A DNA stretch of 52,738 bases from Paludibacteraceae bacterium (GCA_017444065.1 JAFSXJ010000072.1:1-52738), one strand, 5' to 3'. Numbered from the stretch's first letter, positions 40,398-49,500 are shown. The notes: a model not told the origin generated them from the letters alone. Program-made: numbers and translations.

Positions 40398-43106
40398 CTA
40401 AAATTGTATTTGCAGAGAAAAACTATATGTCCGGCTGACAGGGTACGAGCGTTTGTCATCCACACCGAGCGTACTATCCAGCACGGTACTGTTAATGATG
40501 GGAGTCAAGCCTGAATAACCGGTGATGGTAGCAAGATTATTTACGGAGAATGAGAGCCTGAACGAGCGGAGTTTCCAATCCGGCTTACAAGGTAGCGTCC
40601 ACCCGAGAGTGACATAATCAATATTGACATAATCGCCGTTCTCCAGCCAATAATCAGTTACCGTCAAGTCATTGATACTTTTGTCTGCCGCCTGGCGATA
40701 GACATTATAATACGGCAGACTGCCCATGTTCATGTAACTGAGTGCGCTACCATTGTATATCTTGTGCCCGAACGCACCGTTGAGCTGCACGCTGAGGTCG
40801 AACTGTCTGTACCGCACTGAAATATTACTGCCCAACAGCACCTTCGGTGTGGCCTGTCCGCACACGCGACGGTCACCACCGTCAGACAGGTCAATCACTC
40901 CGTCGTTGTTAAGATCTTGAATAGTATAGACATAATCGCCGTTTTCATCCTGTATCAGCCCTTCGCTGTGCGGCAGATAGAACACGCCGAGCGGATAGCC
41001 GGGAATCTGATAGACCACATCGGTATTACCGCCGTGCAGTCCCGCGCCGTTCAGCGAGGCAATAGGTGTGTAGTCGGGGGCTGTAAGATACTCGCCATCG
41101 TAATAGCCGTTGAGTGAGATCAGCTTGTTCTGCTGCCATGTGAGGTTCAGACCGATATTCAGATCCCAGTCTTTCGTCTGCACCGCCGCTATGCCGAAGC
41201 CGAACTCCAAGCCCTGATTCTCCATCTTGCCAAGATTGGCAAGCAGTTTGTCATACAAGAACGGTGGCACACTGACTGTGTAATTGTACAGCATATCATA
41301 GATGTACGAATAATAGTAATCGGCGGTAAAGACAATCCGATTGTGCCAGAAGCCCGTCTGCAACCCGACATTTGCGGTCTGGGTCTTCTCCCACGTGAGA
41401 TTGGGATTGGCATTGCGCGTCATTCCAAGTACCACCTCCGGAAGACCGTCTGCCTGCACTATACCCGTCGGCACCATCAGCATGAGGGACTGATAGGCCG
41501 CTATACCACCCACGTTACCCGAAAGTCCCCATCCGGCACTCAGTTTCATCCGACTGACCCACTCGGCATCCTGCAACCACTCTTCACGTTTCATGTCCCA
41601 CGAAGCACTTACCGAGGGAAAGAATCCCCACTTATGATTCTTGCTCGCCACCGAACTGGCATCACCACGAACGGTCAGACCGAGGGTATAACGGTTGAGA
41701 GCGGTGTAAATTACAGACCCCATAAGCGATACCATATTCTGGTTCTCCCAATTACTGCCTGTACCTTCCCAAAGCCGCAAGGCTCCGATTGACAGGTTGT
41801 TGTAGCCGTAAGCATTGGAGGCAAGACGGTTGATGGTTGTATGGAACCCTGTCGCATTTCTACCCTGCATCTCCGCAAGCAGCGAAGCTTCAAGACGATG
41901 TCTGTCAGCAAGATTGGAGGCATAGTTAAGTTGCAGGTTCGCAAGCCACACGTTGCTTTTGCCGGCACCGCGATATACAATTCCCGTACTTTCCATGTAG
42001 GTGGGATAGAAATGGCTGTCTTCATCTGCATCGTAACTGTAACTGCCATAGGCGCGCAGGTTCAATCCATAGCCGAGGTCTGCCAATATACTCAAGTGAG
42101 TATTAAAGTGCATGGCATCATTGTGCTTTTCTATATCCAACAAGCCCTGAGGATTGTTGATCTGACTGGCATCGGCGTAGCCGTCATAGCCGCCGCTGGC
42201 ATTCCTGCCGGACGGAAAGGTCGGATTGAACGCAGCAGCAGAATAAAAAAGTTTCTGTACGTTATTGATGTACTGATTGTGTCCGACCGCACCGAACAAA
42301 CCGAGGTCAAAGGTCAGGCGCTTGTTCAATGCGTGCTGCGTGACATCAAGTTTGGCTGTGAAGTTACGTGTGCCTATTTCCTTGACGATGCTATTGTTCT
42401 GACTGAAACTCACCGAACCGCGGTAATACGACATCTCCGAACCGCCGCCGAGGGCTATATGGTGATTCTGCACCAGACCGTTGCGTAAGATGGCTCGCTG
42501 CCAGTCCGTATCTGCACCGCCGTCGGCTATATGAAGACCGCGAGCGGCTGTAACTGCACGGTATTCGGCACCGGTCAGTACAGGCAGGAAATGATCTGCA
42601 TGCACGAAACCTGCATCACCGGCATAACTGATGCTGAACTTACCGGTTGCACCACGGCGTGTACGCACCTCGATAACACCTGCTGCTCCACGCGCACCGT
42701 ACTGCGCTGTTTGCGCGGCATCCTTAAGGATGGTGAACGACTCGATATCACCGGGGAAAATTGTCGCCAGCGTGCGCAAGTCGGAAGACATACCGTCAAC
42801 GATTACCAAAGGTTCGTTGCCACCCGTCAGCGAGTGGTTGCCTCGCACGCGAACTGAGGAAAGCATGGCTTCGGGATTGGTGTTCGAGCCAACGGTAACA
42901 CCGGCAGTCTGACCCGACAGCACATCCAAGGCGTTCGCAAGGTGACCGCGTTTAGAGGTCTCAACACATAGGGTGTCTGCCACAACCTTTACTCCTTGCA
43001 CATCATTGCCGGCAAGTGTAGCATTCTGCGCGCGCACCACTCCTGTTATAAAGATTACAGCCGTTGCTAATGGCACACATAATCGATGAGGGACAATCAG
43101 TCTCAT
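40398..43106 (-). CDS. SusC/RagA-family TonB-linked transporter, short form
   Basis: This 902-aa outer-membrane transporter has a signal peptide (to about residue 26), a plug domain with LDVLSGQTAGVTVGSNTNPE, SVRVRGNHSLTGGNEPLVIVDGM and QYGARGAAGVIEVRT, and a beta barrel ending YSFSLQIQF. SusC proteins usually have about 1000 residues because a carboxypeptidase-regulatory-like domain precedes the plug; here the plug follows the signal region within about 30 residues. It starts 1 nt from the dsbD stop and is followed by susD after 2 nt. Confidence 0.94.
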   Translation of the reverse strand: MRLIVPHRLCVPLATAVIFITGVVRAQNATLAGNDVQGVKVVADTLCVETSKRGHLANALDVLSGQTAGVTVGSNTNPEAMLSSVRVRGNHSLTGGNEPLVIVDGMSSDLRTLATIFPGDIESFTILKDAAQTAQYGARGAAGVIEVRTRRGATGKFSISYAGDAGFVHADHFLPVLTGAEYRAVTAARGLHIADGGADTDWQRAILRNGLVQNHHIALGGGSEMSYYRGSVSFSQNNSIVKEIGTRNFTAKLDVTQHALNKRLTFDLGLFGAVGHNQYINNVQKLFYSAAAFNPTFPSGRNASGGYDGYADASQINNPQGLLDIEKHNDAMHFNTHLSILADLGYGLNLRAYGSYSYDADEDSHFYPTYMESTGIVYRGAGKSNVWLANLQLNYASNLADRHRLEASLLAEMQGRNATGFHTTINRLASNAYGYNNLSIGALRLWEGTGSNWENQNMVSLMGSVIYTALNRYTLGLTVRGDASSVASKNHKWGFFPSVSASWDMKREEWLQDAEWVSRMKLSAGWGLSGNVGGIAAYQSLMLMVPTGIVQADGLPEVVLGMTRNANPNLTWEKTQTANVGLQTGFWHNRIVFTADYYYSYIYDMLYNYTVSVPPFLYDKLLANLGKMENQGLEFGFGIAAVQTKDWDLNIGLNLTWQQNKLISLNGYYDGEYLTAPDYTPIASLNGAGLHGGNTDVVYQIPGYPLGVFYLPHSEGLIQDENGDYVYTIQDLNNDGVIDLSDGGDRRVCGQATPKVLLGSNISVRYRQFDLSVQLNGAFGHKIYNGSALSYMNMGSLPYYNVYRQAADKSINDLTVTDYWLENGDYVNIDYVTLGWTLPCKPDWKLRSFRLSFSVNNLATITGYSGLTPIINSTVLDSTLGVDDKRSYPVSRTYSFSLQIQF

Positions 43107-43107
43107 A

Positions 43108-44694
43108 TTAGTATTTTAGCCAATTGATAAATACTTGCGGGTCAGTGGTGAACGCCATAGGTTCCGCCACTGGCTCGCCTTGGGCGTCCAGTTGAACATA
43201 GAACGGTTGTGCATTCGAACCGAACCGCTCACGCTGAATAGCACTATTCTTGTCTCCTATCCCGTCGCGCTTGTCATCGACGTACAGTTCGATGAACACG
43301 TAGTTCTTGAGGCGCGCTTTCACACTGTCGTTGGCAAGAACGTAAGCTTCCATCTTTCGGCAGTTCACGCAGCCGTAACCGGTGAAGTCAATCACTATCG
43401 GCTTGCCGGTCTGACGGGCGTATGCCAATCCTTCTTCATAGTCGTGGAACACTTCCCTGCCCTCTATCTCCATCGGCGGAGCAAAGGCACTGACAGCCTT
43501 GACCGGCGCGCCCCAAAGGCCGGGAACAAGGTACGCTGCAAAGGCAAACGACGGAATTATCACCACAGCGCGGATGATCTTGCGGGTCGTATTGACCTTG
43601 CCGATGTTCCACAACAGATAAACGCCGATACCGGCAAAGCAGGCAATCCATATGACCAGAAACAGCCACCTTGGCAGTATGCCCCAGCCGTACGCCAAGT
43701 CCGCCACGCTGAGAAACTTCAGCGACAATGCCAGTTCAAGAAACGCCAGTACCACCTTGAACGAGGTCATCCAGTCGCCGGATTTGGGTGCCTGCTTCAT
43801 CCATTGCGGGAACATGGCAAACAGCGAGAACGGCAGTGCCAACGCTATAGCAAAGCCCAACATACCAATAGCCGGAGCCAGCAGACTGTGCCCGGCTGCC
43901 TCAACAAGCAACGTGCCGATAATCGGCCCCGTACAACTGAACGAAACAATCACCAGCGTGAATGCCATCAGCAGAATGCTGAGAAATCCGCCGGTACTGC
44001 GCGCCTTGCTGTCAATGGCGGTGGACCATGAATCCGGCAGCGTAATCTCGAACAGCCCGAAGAACGACAGCGCAAACACTACCAGCAACAGGAAGAAGAA
44101 TATATTCACCACCGCGTTGGTACTGAGGTCGTTCAGTGCCGACGCCCCGAACAGGATTGTCACCAGCAGTCCCAAGCCTACGTACAGCACAATGATGCTC
44201 AGCCCATAGAGGATAGCGTTCCGTGCGCCGTTATCTGTCCGCTTAAGGAAGAAACTCACCGTCATCGGTATGATCGGCCACACGCACGGCGTAAATATTG
44301 CCAGCAAGCCGCCCAACAGACCCAGCACAAATATCACCCACAACGACCGTGCATCGGTATTCCGGTCTGTGTTCTGTGTTCTGTCAGCGAAGCGGTCTGT
44401 GCTCTCATAATTCCACACTTCCGGCGCAGTACACATCACATCGTTGCAACTGTTATAGCGGATAGGCACGAGGTCAGCCTTGGCGAGAGTGAGGGTATAA
44501 GGGCTGTCGTAAATCTCCTCGCCTATCTCCTCGTCGCCGACAGAGATTAGCGTCATATGCCAGCCCTCTTGTATGGTAGCCGTCAGCCGCACACTGTCGC
44601 CGGCCTCTTCCCCGCTCCAATGCACTGCCTCAACAATCTGCGCCGCCGCAAAGAGCGGAAGAAAGGCAAATAGTATCGTTAGTCTTCGTTTCAT
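43108..44694 (-). CDS. DsbD-like protein-disulfide reductase
   Basis: This 528-aa protein carries reductant across the inner membrane. It has a signal peptide, an N-terminal domain with the redox pair C83/C88 (NSCNDVMCTAPE), an eight-helix membrane domain with Cys137 (TPCVWPIIPMT) and Cys in FSCTGPIIGTLL, and a C-terminal thioredoxin domain with GYGCVNCRKME. Residues 98-116 (D-R-F-A-D-R-T-Q-N-T-D...) form an extra linker before the first helix. It is encoded by the dispersed repeat shared exactly with iorA. Its position before susCD suggests cotranscription rather than a shared function. Confidence 0.93.
   Translation of the reverse strand: MKRRLTILFAFLPLFAAAQIVEAVHWSGEEAGDSVRLTATIQEGWHMTLISVGDEEIGEEIYDSPYTLTLAKADLVPIRYNSCNDVMCTAPEVWNYESTDRFADRTQNTDRNTDARSLWVIFVLGLLGGLLAIFTPCVWPIIPMTVSFFLKRTDNGARNAILYGLSIIVLYVGLGLLVTILFGASALNDLSTNAVVNIFFFLLLVVFALSFFGLFEITLPDSWSTAIDSKARSTGGFLSILLMAFTLVIVSFSCTGPIIGTLLVEAAGHSLLAPAIGMLGFAIALALPFSLFAMFPQWMKQAPKSGDWMTSFKVVLAFLELALSLKFLSVADLAYGWGILPRWLFLVIWIACFAGIGVYLLWNIGKVNTTRKIIRAVVIIPSFAFAAYLVPGLWGAPVKAVSAFAPPMEIEGREVFHDYEEGLAYARQTGKPIVIDFTGYGCVNCRKMEAYVLANDSVKARLKNYVFIELYVDDKRDGIGDKNSAIQRERFGSNAQPFYVQLDAQGEPVAEPMAFTTDPQVFINWLKY
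44356..44406 (-). repeat. Dispersed repeat inside the dsbD-like gene
   Basis: The + strand has TCTGTGTTCTGTGTTCTGTC then AGCGAAGCGGTCTGTGC. The 21-bp core at 44379-44399 is identical to 19084-19104 in iorA. The GTTCTGT unit is locally repeated. The insertion is in frame, giving T-D-R-F-A-D-R-T-Q. Confidence 0.85.
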
Positions 44695-44707
44695 TTCGTC
44701 ATTTGAT

Positions 44708-45100
44708 TTAATCGTCTAATATCCGATGCCATTCTATTGGCAAAGCAATGTTCGGCAGACCTTGCGCTTCACGGAACAGCGGAGCCATTTCCTCATCTGT
44801 AAATCCCGCTATGCCGCAGCCGACACGCGTGACGAGGAAACGCTTTGCCGCATGCTGCCTGGCGAATGCAATAAACTCGTCCACATACGGCCGGATGGTC
44901 TCTATGCCGCCTTGCATGGTCGGGATGGCATAACATTGTCCCGTCGGTCCGACACCCACGCCCCACTCTGCTCCGAAACGCTCATACGCCATCCGTGCCG
45001 CACCACCACCGTGCATTCCTGCCAGATTGCTCCCGAACACAAACACCTCATCAGCTGCCAGTTTGGTGATAAACTCAGGTGTTATTTGTAAGTTAGTCAT
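44708..45100 (-). CDS. Macro-domain-like small protein (A1S_2505-type)
   Basis: This 130-aa protein has EVFVFGSNLAGMHGGGAARMAYERFGA, GPTGQCYAIPT and FLVTRVGCGIAGFTDEEMAPLF. This Gly-rich pattern recalls the phage A1S_2505-like family, related to macro/ADP-ribose-binding folds. The enzymatic role is unknown. A longer open frame extends upstream across msrA, but ATG 45100 starts the conserved region. The leader contains a CAATGA/TCATTG hairpin (45123-45140) that overlaps the msrA stop codon. Confidence 0.8.
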   Translation of the reverse strand: MTNLQITPEFITKLAADEVFVFGSNLAGMHGGGAARMAYERFGAEWGVGVGPTGQCYAIPTMQGGIETIRPYVDEFIAFARQHAAKRFLVTRVGCGIAGFTDEEMAPLFREAQGLPNIALPIEWHRILDD

Positions 45101-45134
45101 TTTTTTACATTTATATGCTAAACAATGATTTTTT

Positions 45135-45659
45135 TCATTGCTGATGGAAACTTGCGCCGGCTTGGCGGGCAAAAGCGAAAAGGGCTTTCGGCAGATGGCA
45201 ATAGCCATCCGGATGCTTGTCCAGATAATCCTGATGGTACTCGTCTGCCGGATAGAAAGCAGCCAGGGGTTCACGCTCCACGACCAAAGTCTCCGCATAC
45301 CGACTCTGCTCCGCTGAATAGACGCGGTCAATAACGGTACGGTCTGCAGCATCAGTATAATAAATGCCGGTGCGGTAACGCGTGCCTTCATCATGACCTT
45401 GCTTGTTCAGACTGGTCGGGTCAATTGCCACAAAGAACATTTGCAACAGAAAATCAAGCGTCACCAGCGAGGGATCATAAGTCACACGTACGGTCTCTAC
45501 ATAGCCGGTCGTGTCTGTATAAACCTGCTCGTATGTCGGGGCGGTTGTATGCCCGTTGGCAAAGCCCACTTCGGTTTCTGTTACACCGGCTATTTGCTTG
45601 AAGAAATGCTCTGTCCCCCAGAAACATCCGCCTGCCAGATAAATCTCTTTCGTATGCAT
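45135..45659 (-). CDS. msrA: Peptide-methionine (S)-S-oxide reductase
   Basis: This 174-aa enzyme repairs oxidised methionine. The catalytic cysteine is in GGCFWGTEHFF (residue 12), and GFANGHTTAPTYEQVYTDTTGYVETV and EYHQDYLDKHPDGYC follow as in the family. The second Cys near the C-terminus (G-Y-C-H) could resolve the sulfenic acid. The DsbD-like reductase downstream could supply electrons to redox repair, but the two lie in different compartments unless MsrA is exported; no signal peptide is seen. Confidence 0.96.
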   Translation of the reverse strand: MHTKEIYLAGGCFWGTEHFFKQIAGVTETEVGFANGHTTAPTYEQVYTDTTGYVETVRVTYDPSLVTLDFLLQMFFVAIDPTSLNKQGHDEGTRYRTGIYYTDAADRTVIDRVYSAEQSRYAETLVVEREPLAAFYPADEYHQDYLDKHPDGYCHLPKALFAFARQAGASFHQQ

Positions 45660-45734
45660 TGTTTTGAATTAAGTTCGGATTAAACCATATGCAAGTCCTG
45701 CGCATCCCCTGCTTCATTCATATATATTCCTTGT

Positions 45735-46673
45735 TCACTTCCCATCATACATCTCCTGCGGCGTCATCAGTCCCCACTCTTTCCATACGGGCAGCGCGGG
45801 GTCGTCAATCGTAGCATCAATGATGCACTGCTCGCCCTGCATCACATTCTTCTCAAGGAATAGTTGTTCCTCCAGCCATAGCTCGTTCATATACGACGCC
45901 ACATCGTGAGCACGATCCTTGACGCGGTAGATCGAGTAGTTCGCACCTATCTTTTTCAGTTTCCGGGCAAGGAAATTGCTACCCCACACTCCTTTACCGA
46001 ACGCGCTCAGGTGATTGTACGCAACTGCCTTGTCGTTCATTCCGTGCATGAGCAGGATGGGACACGGCAACTCGGCAAACCGCGGTGCACCGGTCAGGCT
46101 GATTATACCTCCGGCATAGCTCACTACGCCCTTTAGCCGGAAATCCTCGGGCAAGCCGACAGCCTGACCGTTGGCAATCGCGTAAGCGGATGCCAGAGCA
46201 ATGATTGCTCCGGCGGAACTGCCGGATACAACAATGTGGCTTACATCTATCCCTAACTCCGGATGCTCCGACAGGTACGCGATGGCGGAGAACACATCCT
46301 CCACGCCCATCTGCTGCGATTGGTAGAAACGCTCCACGGACTTCGCCAATCCCACCAGCCCGTTGCCCATCTTGTAGCCCTTCATGCCCAAACGGTAGTC
46401 GATAGCAACCACGGTGTAACCGTTGTCGGTCAGGGTACGGAACCGCTTCGACTGATACGCCTCGTTGCGAGCACCCATCTTAAATCCGCCACCGAACACA
46501 TGAATGATCGTCGGTTTGCGCACACCCTGATGCTCCGTCTGCGAACCCGCTGACGGACGATGAATATCAAAGTATAGCGAACACGTGTCTTTTTGTGCGT
46601 ACTGATACGTCTCTTGCGCCCACAGACTAAGACCGGCATATAGCACAGCCAAGGTAAGCATTACTCTTTTCAT
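45735..46673 (-). CDS. Secreted alpha/beta hydrolase (esterase-like)
   Basis: This 312-aa protein has a signal peptide (MKRVMLTLAVLYAGLSLWA), the oxyanion-hole segment HVFGGGFKMG, the nucleophile elbow GSSAGA, and the acid/His region (LLMHGMNDKAVAYNH, VKDRAHDVAS). It belongs to the BD-FAE/carboxylesterase-like hydrolases of Bacteroidetes. It may deacylate glycans or other esters in the periplasm or outside; the substrate is unknown. It lies 75 nt from msrA and 58 nt from hpt. Confidence 0.87.
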   Translation of the reverse strand: MKRVMLTLAVLYAGLSLWAQETYQYAQKDTCSLYFDIHRPSAGSQTEHQGVRKPTIIHVFGGGFKMGARNEAYQSKRFRTLTDNGYTVVAIDYRLGMKGYKMGNGLVGLAKSVERFYQSQQMGVEDVFSAIAYLSEHPELGIDVSHIVVSGSSAGAIIALASAYAIANGQAVGLPEDFRLKGVVSYAGGIISLTGAPRFAELPCPILLMHGMNDKAVAYNHLSAFGKGVWGSNFLARKLKKIGANYSIYRVKDRAHDVASYMNELWLEEQLFLEKNVMQGEQCIIDATIDDPALPVWKEWGLMTPQEMYDGK

Positions 46674-46731
46674 AACGGTACAATTTAAAACCGGATAGCA
46701 AATAGACCTATTCCTCTCTTCCTCCCTTTAA

Positions 46732-47277
46732 TCAACCGTTATCCCGCAACGCATAAATGCTGGGCAGGTTGCGGGCGAGGTCGTGGATATCAAAACCGTA
46801 GCCGATGACGAACTTCTTGGGTATCTCACGGCCGACATAATCGGGCTTGGCGTCCTCGTACTGCAGTTCGGACGGTTTGCTGAGCAGGGACACGACCTTG
46901 ACTGTGCGCGGCTGACGCGAACGGAGAATCTGCTTGAAGTAGTGCATCGTTATGCCGGAATCGACAATATCCTCAACCACAATCACATCCTTGTCGCGGA
47001 TGTCAGTCTGCAAGGGAACATTCTCTCGCACCTGACCTGTGGAAGACGTGCCGTCGTATGACTGCAAATGAACCGTAGCCACCGAGCAATCAATCGGCAA
47101 AGCGCGCATCAAATCGGTGAGGAAGAACATCGCCCCGTGCAGCACACAGATCAGCACCGGCTGCTTGTCGCGGTAATCCGCCGCGATGCGCTGTGCCACG
47201 TCTTGGACGATTTGTGCTATCTCCCCAGCACTGATGTATTCGTCGAAGGTCATGCCTTCGTAGGTAACTGTTTTCAT
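46732..47277 (-). CDS. hpt: Hypoxanthine phosphoribosyltransferase
   Basis: This 181-aa purine-salvage enzyme makes IMP/GMP from base and PRPP. The PRPP loop is DVIVVEDIVDSGITMHYF, with VLHGAMFFLTDLMR near the N-terminus and FVIGYGFDIHDLARNLPSIYAL at the C-terminus. It is cytoplasmic and of normal length. A leader palindrome (47302-47321) ends 24 nt upstream of its ATG. nadE lies upstream in the same direction, with a 53-nt gap. Confidence 0.96.
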   Translation of the reverse strand: MKTVTYEGMTFDEYISAGEIAQIVQDVAQRIAADYRDKQPVLICVLHGAMFFLTDLMRALPIDCSVATVHLQSYDGTSSTGQVRENVPLQTDIRDKDVIVVEDIVDSGITMHYFKQILRSRQPRTVKVVSLLSKPSELQYEDAKPDYVGREIPKKFVIGYGFDIHDLARNLPSIYALRDNG

Positions 47278-47301
47278 ATGTTGTACAATGTGTTATGTTA
47301 C

Positions 47302-47321
47302 ATCAGCCAAACTTGACTGAT
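47302..47321 (-). promoter_or_regulatory. Leader palindrome before hpt
   Basis: ATCAGCCAA (47302-47310) pairs with TTGACTGAT (47313-47321) with one C-A mismatch on this strand, ending 24 nt before the hpt start codon. It is close in sequence to the gdhA palindrome. No T tract follows. Confidence 0.6.
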
Positions 47322-47330
47322 ACTATATAA

Positions 47331-49262
47331 TCAGAACTCATTCACATCGCTCGGCATGCGCAGGTCACCGCGCGGCGAGAGGCTGACGCTCACTACCTTC
47401 GGTCCGTCGGGCAGGCAGGAGCGCTTGAACTGCTGTTGGAAGAAACGGCGCATGAATACGTCCAGCCAGTGACGTATAGTCTCGTCGTCATAACGCTGCT
47501 CGAATGCATAACGCGCCATGTAGGCAATCTTCTCGCGCGTGAAACCGTAGCGTAGGAAGTAGTAAACGAAGAAGTCATGCAACTCGTATGGACCGACCTT
47601 GTCCTCGGTTATCTGCGTCATCTCACCTTTCTCGTCAGTGGGCAGCAGTTCGGGCGAGACGGGCGTGGCAATCACATCCTCGAGAATCGAGCGCACCCTG
47701 TCGCCGAAGAGGTTACGTGCCGCATAGCCGACCATGTAACGTACAAGTGTCTTGGGCACACCGGCATTCACGCCGTACATCGATATATGGTCACCGGCGT
47801 ATGTCGCCCAGCCGAGAGCCAGTTCGCTCAGGTCGCCCGTACCGACCACGAGGCCGTTGTACTTGTTCGCCATATCCATGAGGATAAGCGTGCGGACGCG
47901 TGCCTGGGCGTTCTCGTACGTTATATCGTGCTTCTCCATATCATGGTCAATGTCGTGCAGATGTTGCGTGACCATGTCGCGGATAGGAATCTCGTGGATG
48001 GATACGCCGAGTTCATTCATCAGATCGATGGCGTTGCGGTAGGTGCGGTTGGTCGTACCAAAGCCGGGCATCGTTATGCCAAGAATACGATTGCGCGCAT
48101 AGCCGAGCATATCCGCCGTCTGCACGGCAACGATGAGCGCCAGCGTGCTGTCCAGACCACCGCTGATACCGATGATGAGCGATTGCGCATGCGTGTGCTC
48201 CCAACGGCGCGCGAGCGCTGAGGTCTGGATGGAGAGAACATCCATGCAGTAGGCATCCTCGTTATCCTTGGTCGGCAGGAACGGCGTGGGGTTGAACGTG
48301 CGGTGCACAGGTTCGGCGTAACCGCTCTCGTTCTCAATAGGCGCAACGTTAATCTTGCGGAAATGTCCTGTGCGGTCGAGAGTGAAGTTGGTGTTGCGCT
48401 CACGGTCCGTACGCAGGCGCTCGACATCAATCTCACTAATGGTAAGTGATGATTCGCGTTGGAAACGTTCACCTTCGGCTATCAGTTTGCCGTTCTCGGC
48501 AATATAGGTCGAGCCGGAGAATACCACGTCGGTCGTGCTCTCGCCCACGCCGGACGAGGTATAGACGTATCCGCAATGCACGCGCTGGCTCTGCTGGGCA
48601 AGCATCTGACGCCGGAATGCGTGCTTGCCGAGTACACAATTCGAACTGGAGAGGTTGAAGATGAGTTCGGCGCCCTGTATCGCCAATTGCGTGGACGGCG
48701 GCATGGGACTCCAGAGGTCCTCGCAAATCTCTATTCCAAACGAATAGTTGCGCGTGAGGAACAGCAGGTCAATGCCAAACGGCACATCGCCCTGCCACAG
48801 TTCAACGGTCGGTATACGCGGATGGACGCCGTCGGGCAGCTGCTCCACCGTCTCGCGGCCGGATGCGAACCAGCGTTTCTCATAGAACTCGCCGGTGTTG
48901 GGCAGGTTCGTCTTCGGCACAACGCCTACCACTTCGCCGTCTGTAATAACAAACGCACAGTTATAAAGGTCGTTGTCCGCCTTGAGCGGCGCACCCACCA
49001 GCACGATGATTGACTTGCCGCGCGTAAACTCGCACACCTCCTCCAATGCCACCATGGCTTTCTGCTGCAAGGCGTTCGTAAAGAACAGGTCGGCGCAGGT
49101 GTAGCCCGTCAGTCCCAACTCAGGGAAACAGACTATCTCCACGCCTTCGGCAATGGCTTCAGTAATGAGTTGTTTGGTCTGCTGCGCGTTATACGCACAA
49201 TCACCTACACGCAGCAGAGGAACAGCTGCTGCAACTCGAACAAATCCAAGATTGGTATCCAT
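47331..49262 (-). CDS. nadE: Glutamine-hydrolysing NAD+ synthetase
   Basis: This 643-aa enzyme converts nicotinate adenine dinucleotide to NAD+ with glutamine as amide donor. The N-terminal nitrilase-like glutaminase (1-275) has E48 in CFPELGLTGYTCADLF, Lys in VPKTNLPNTGEFYEKRWF and Cys in FGIEICEDLW. The C-terminal synthetase has the ATP loop IGISGGLDSTLALIV, with later GTGDLSELALGWATYAGDH and DVIATPVSPELLP. It has its own promoter (49332-49363) and a leader of about 60 nt that holds a GC-rich hairpin. Confidence 0.97.
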   Translation of the reverse strand: MDTNLGFVRVAAAVPLLRVGDCAYNAQQTKQLITEAIAEGVEIVCFPELGLTGYTCADLFFTNALQQKAMVALEEVCEFTRGKSIIVLVGAPLKADNDLYNCAFVITDGEVVGVVPKTNLPNTGEFYEKRWFASGRETVEQLPDGVHPRIPTVELWQGDVPFGIDLLFLTRNYSFGIEICEDLWSPMPPSTQLAIQGAELIFNLSSSNCVLGKHAFRRQMLAQQSQRVHCGYVYTSSGVGESTTDVVFSGSTYIAENGKLIAEGERFQRESSLTISEIDVERLRTDRERNTNFTLDRTGHFRKINVAPIENESGYAEPVHRTFNPTPFLPTKDNEDAYCMDVLSIQTSALARRWEHTHAQSLIIGISGGLDSTLALIVAVQTADMLGYARNRILGITMPGFGTTNRTYRNAIDLMNELGVSIHEIPIRDMVTQHLHDIDHDMEKHDITYENAQARVRTLILMDMANKYNGLVVGTGDLSELALGWATYAGDHISMYGVNAGVPKTLVRYMVGYAARNLFGDRVRSILEDVIATPVSPELLPTDEKGEMTQITEDKVGPYELHDFFVYYFLRYGFTREKIAYMARYAFEQRYDDETIRHWLDVFMRRFFQQQFKRSCLPDGPKVVSVSLSPRGDLRMPSDVNEF

Positions 49263-49331
49263 AGTGAATCGATTATATTTATTTTACTCGCACGCAGGTC
49301 ACGCCACTGCACGCGCACGATTACGGCATAC

Positions 49332-49363
49332 AAAGTTACAAAAAAAATATCAATTATGCAAAT
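49332..49363 (-). promoter_or_regulatory. nadE promoter
   Basis: On the - strand, TAACTTTG (49332-49339) and TTTG (49360-49363) are 20 nt apart. Transcription from near 49325 leaves a leader of about 60 nt. It is divergent from the tRNA-Glu promoter. Confidence 0.8.
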
Positions 49364-49428
49364 TTGTAAGGTTAAAATTGAAAAAAAAGCAAAAAAACAT
49401 TCATTTTCCGCAAAATGTTATAGTAAAA

Positions 49429-49460
49429 TTTGCAGAGTTGCAATAAATGTTGTACCTTTG
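49429..49460 (+). promoter_or_regulatory. tRNA-Glu promoter
   Basis: TTTG (49429-49432) and TACCTTTG (49453-49460), 20 nt apart. The tRNA begins 138 nt downstream, an unusually long leader that contains the double-hairpin element. Confidence 0.8.
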
Positions 49461-49500
49461 CAGCCGCTTTTCAAAAATTAGAATCGACGAATCTTACATT

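Noticed and set aside
40398..43106. SusC gene as 5'-truncated pseudogene
   Set aside because: It has its own signal-like start and a continuous plug and barrel; the missing domain is a known variation among TonB receptors.
45101..45394. N-terminal extension of the macro-like protein
   Set aside because: It runs antiframe through msrA and its composition is that of a shadow frame; the conserved domain starts at ATG 45100.
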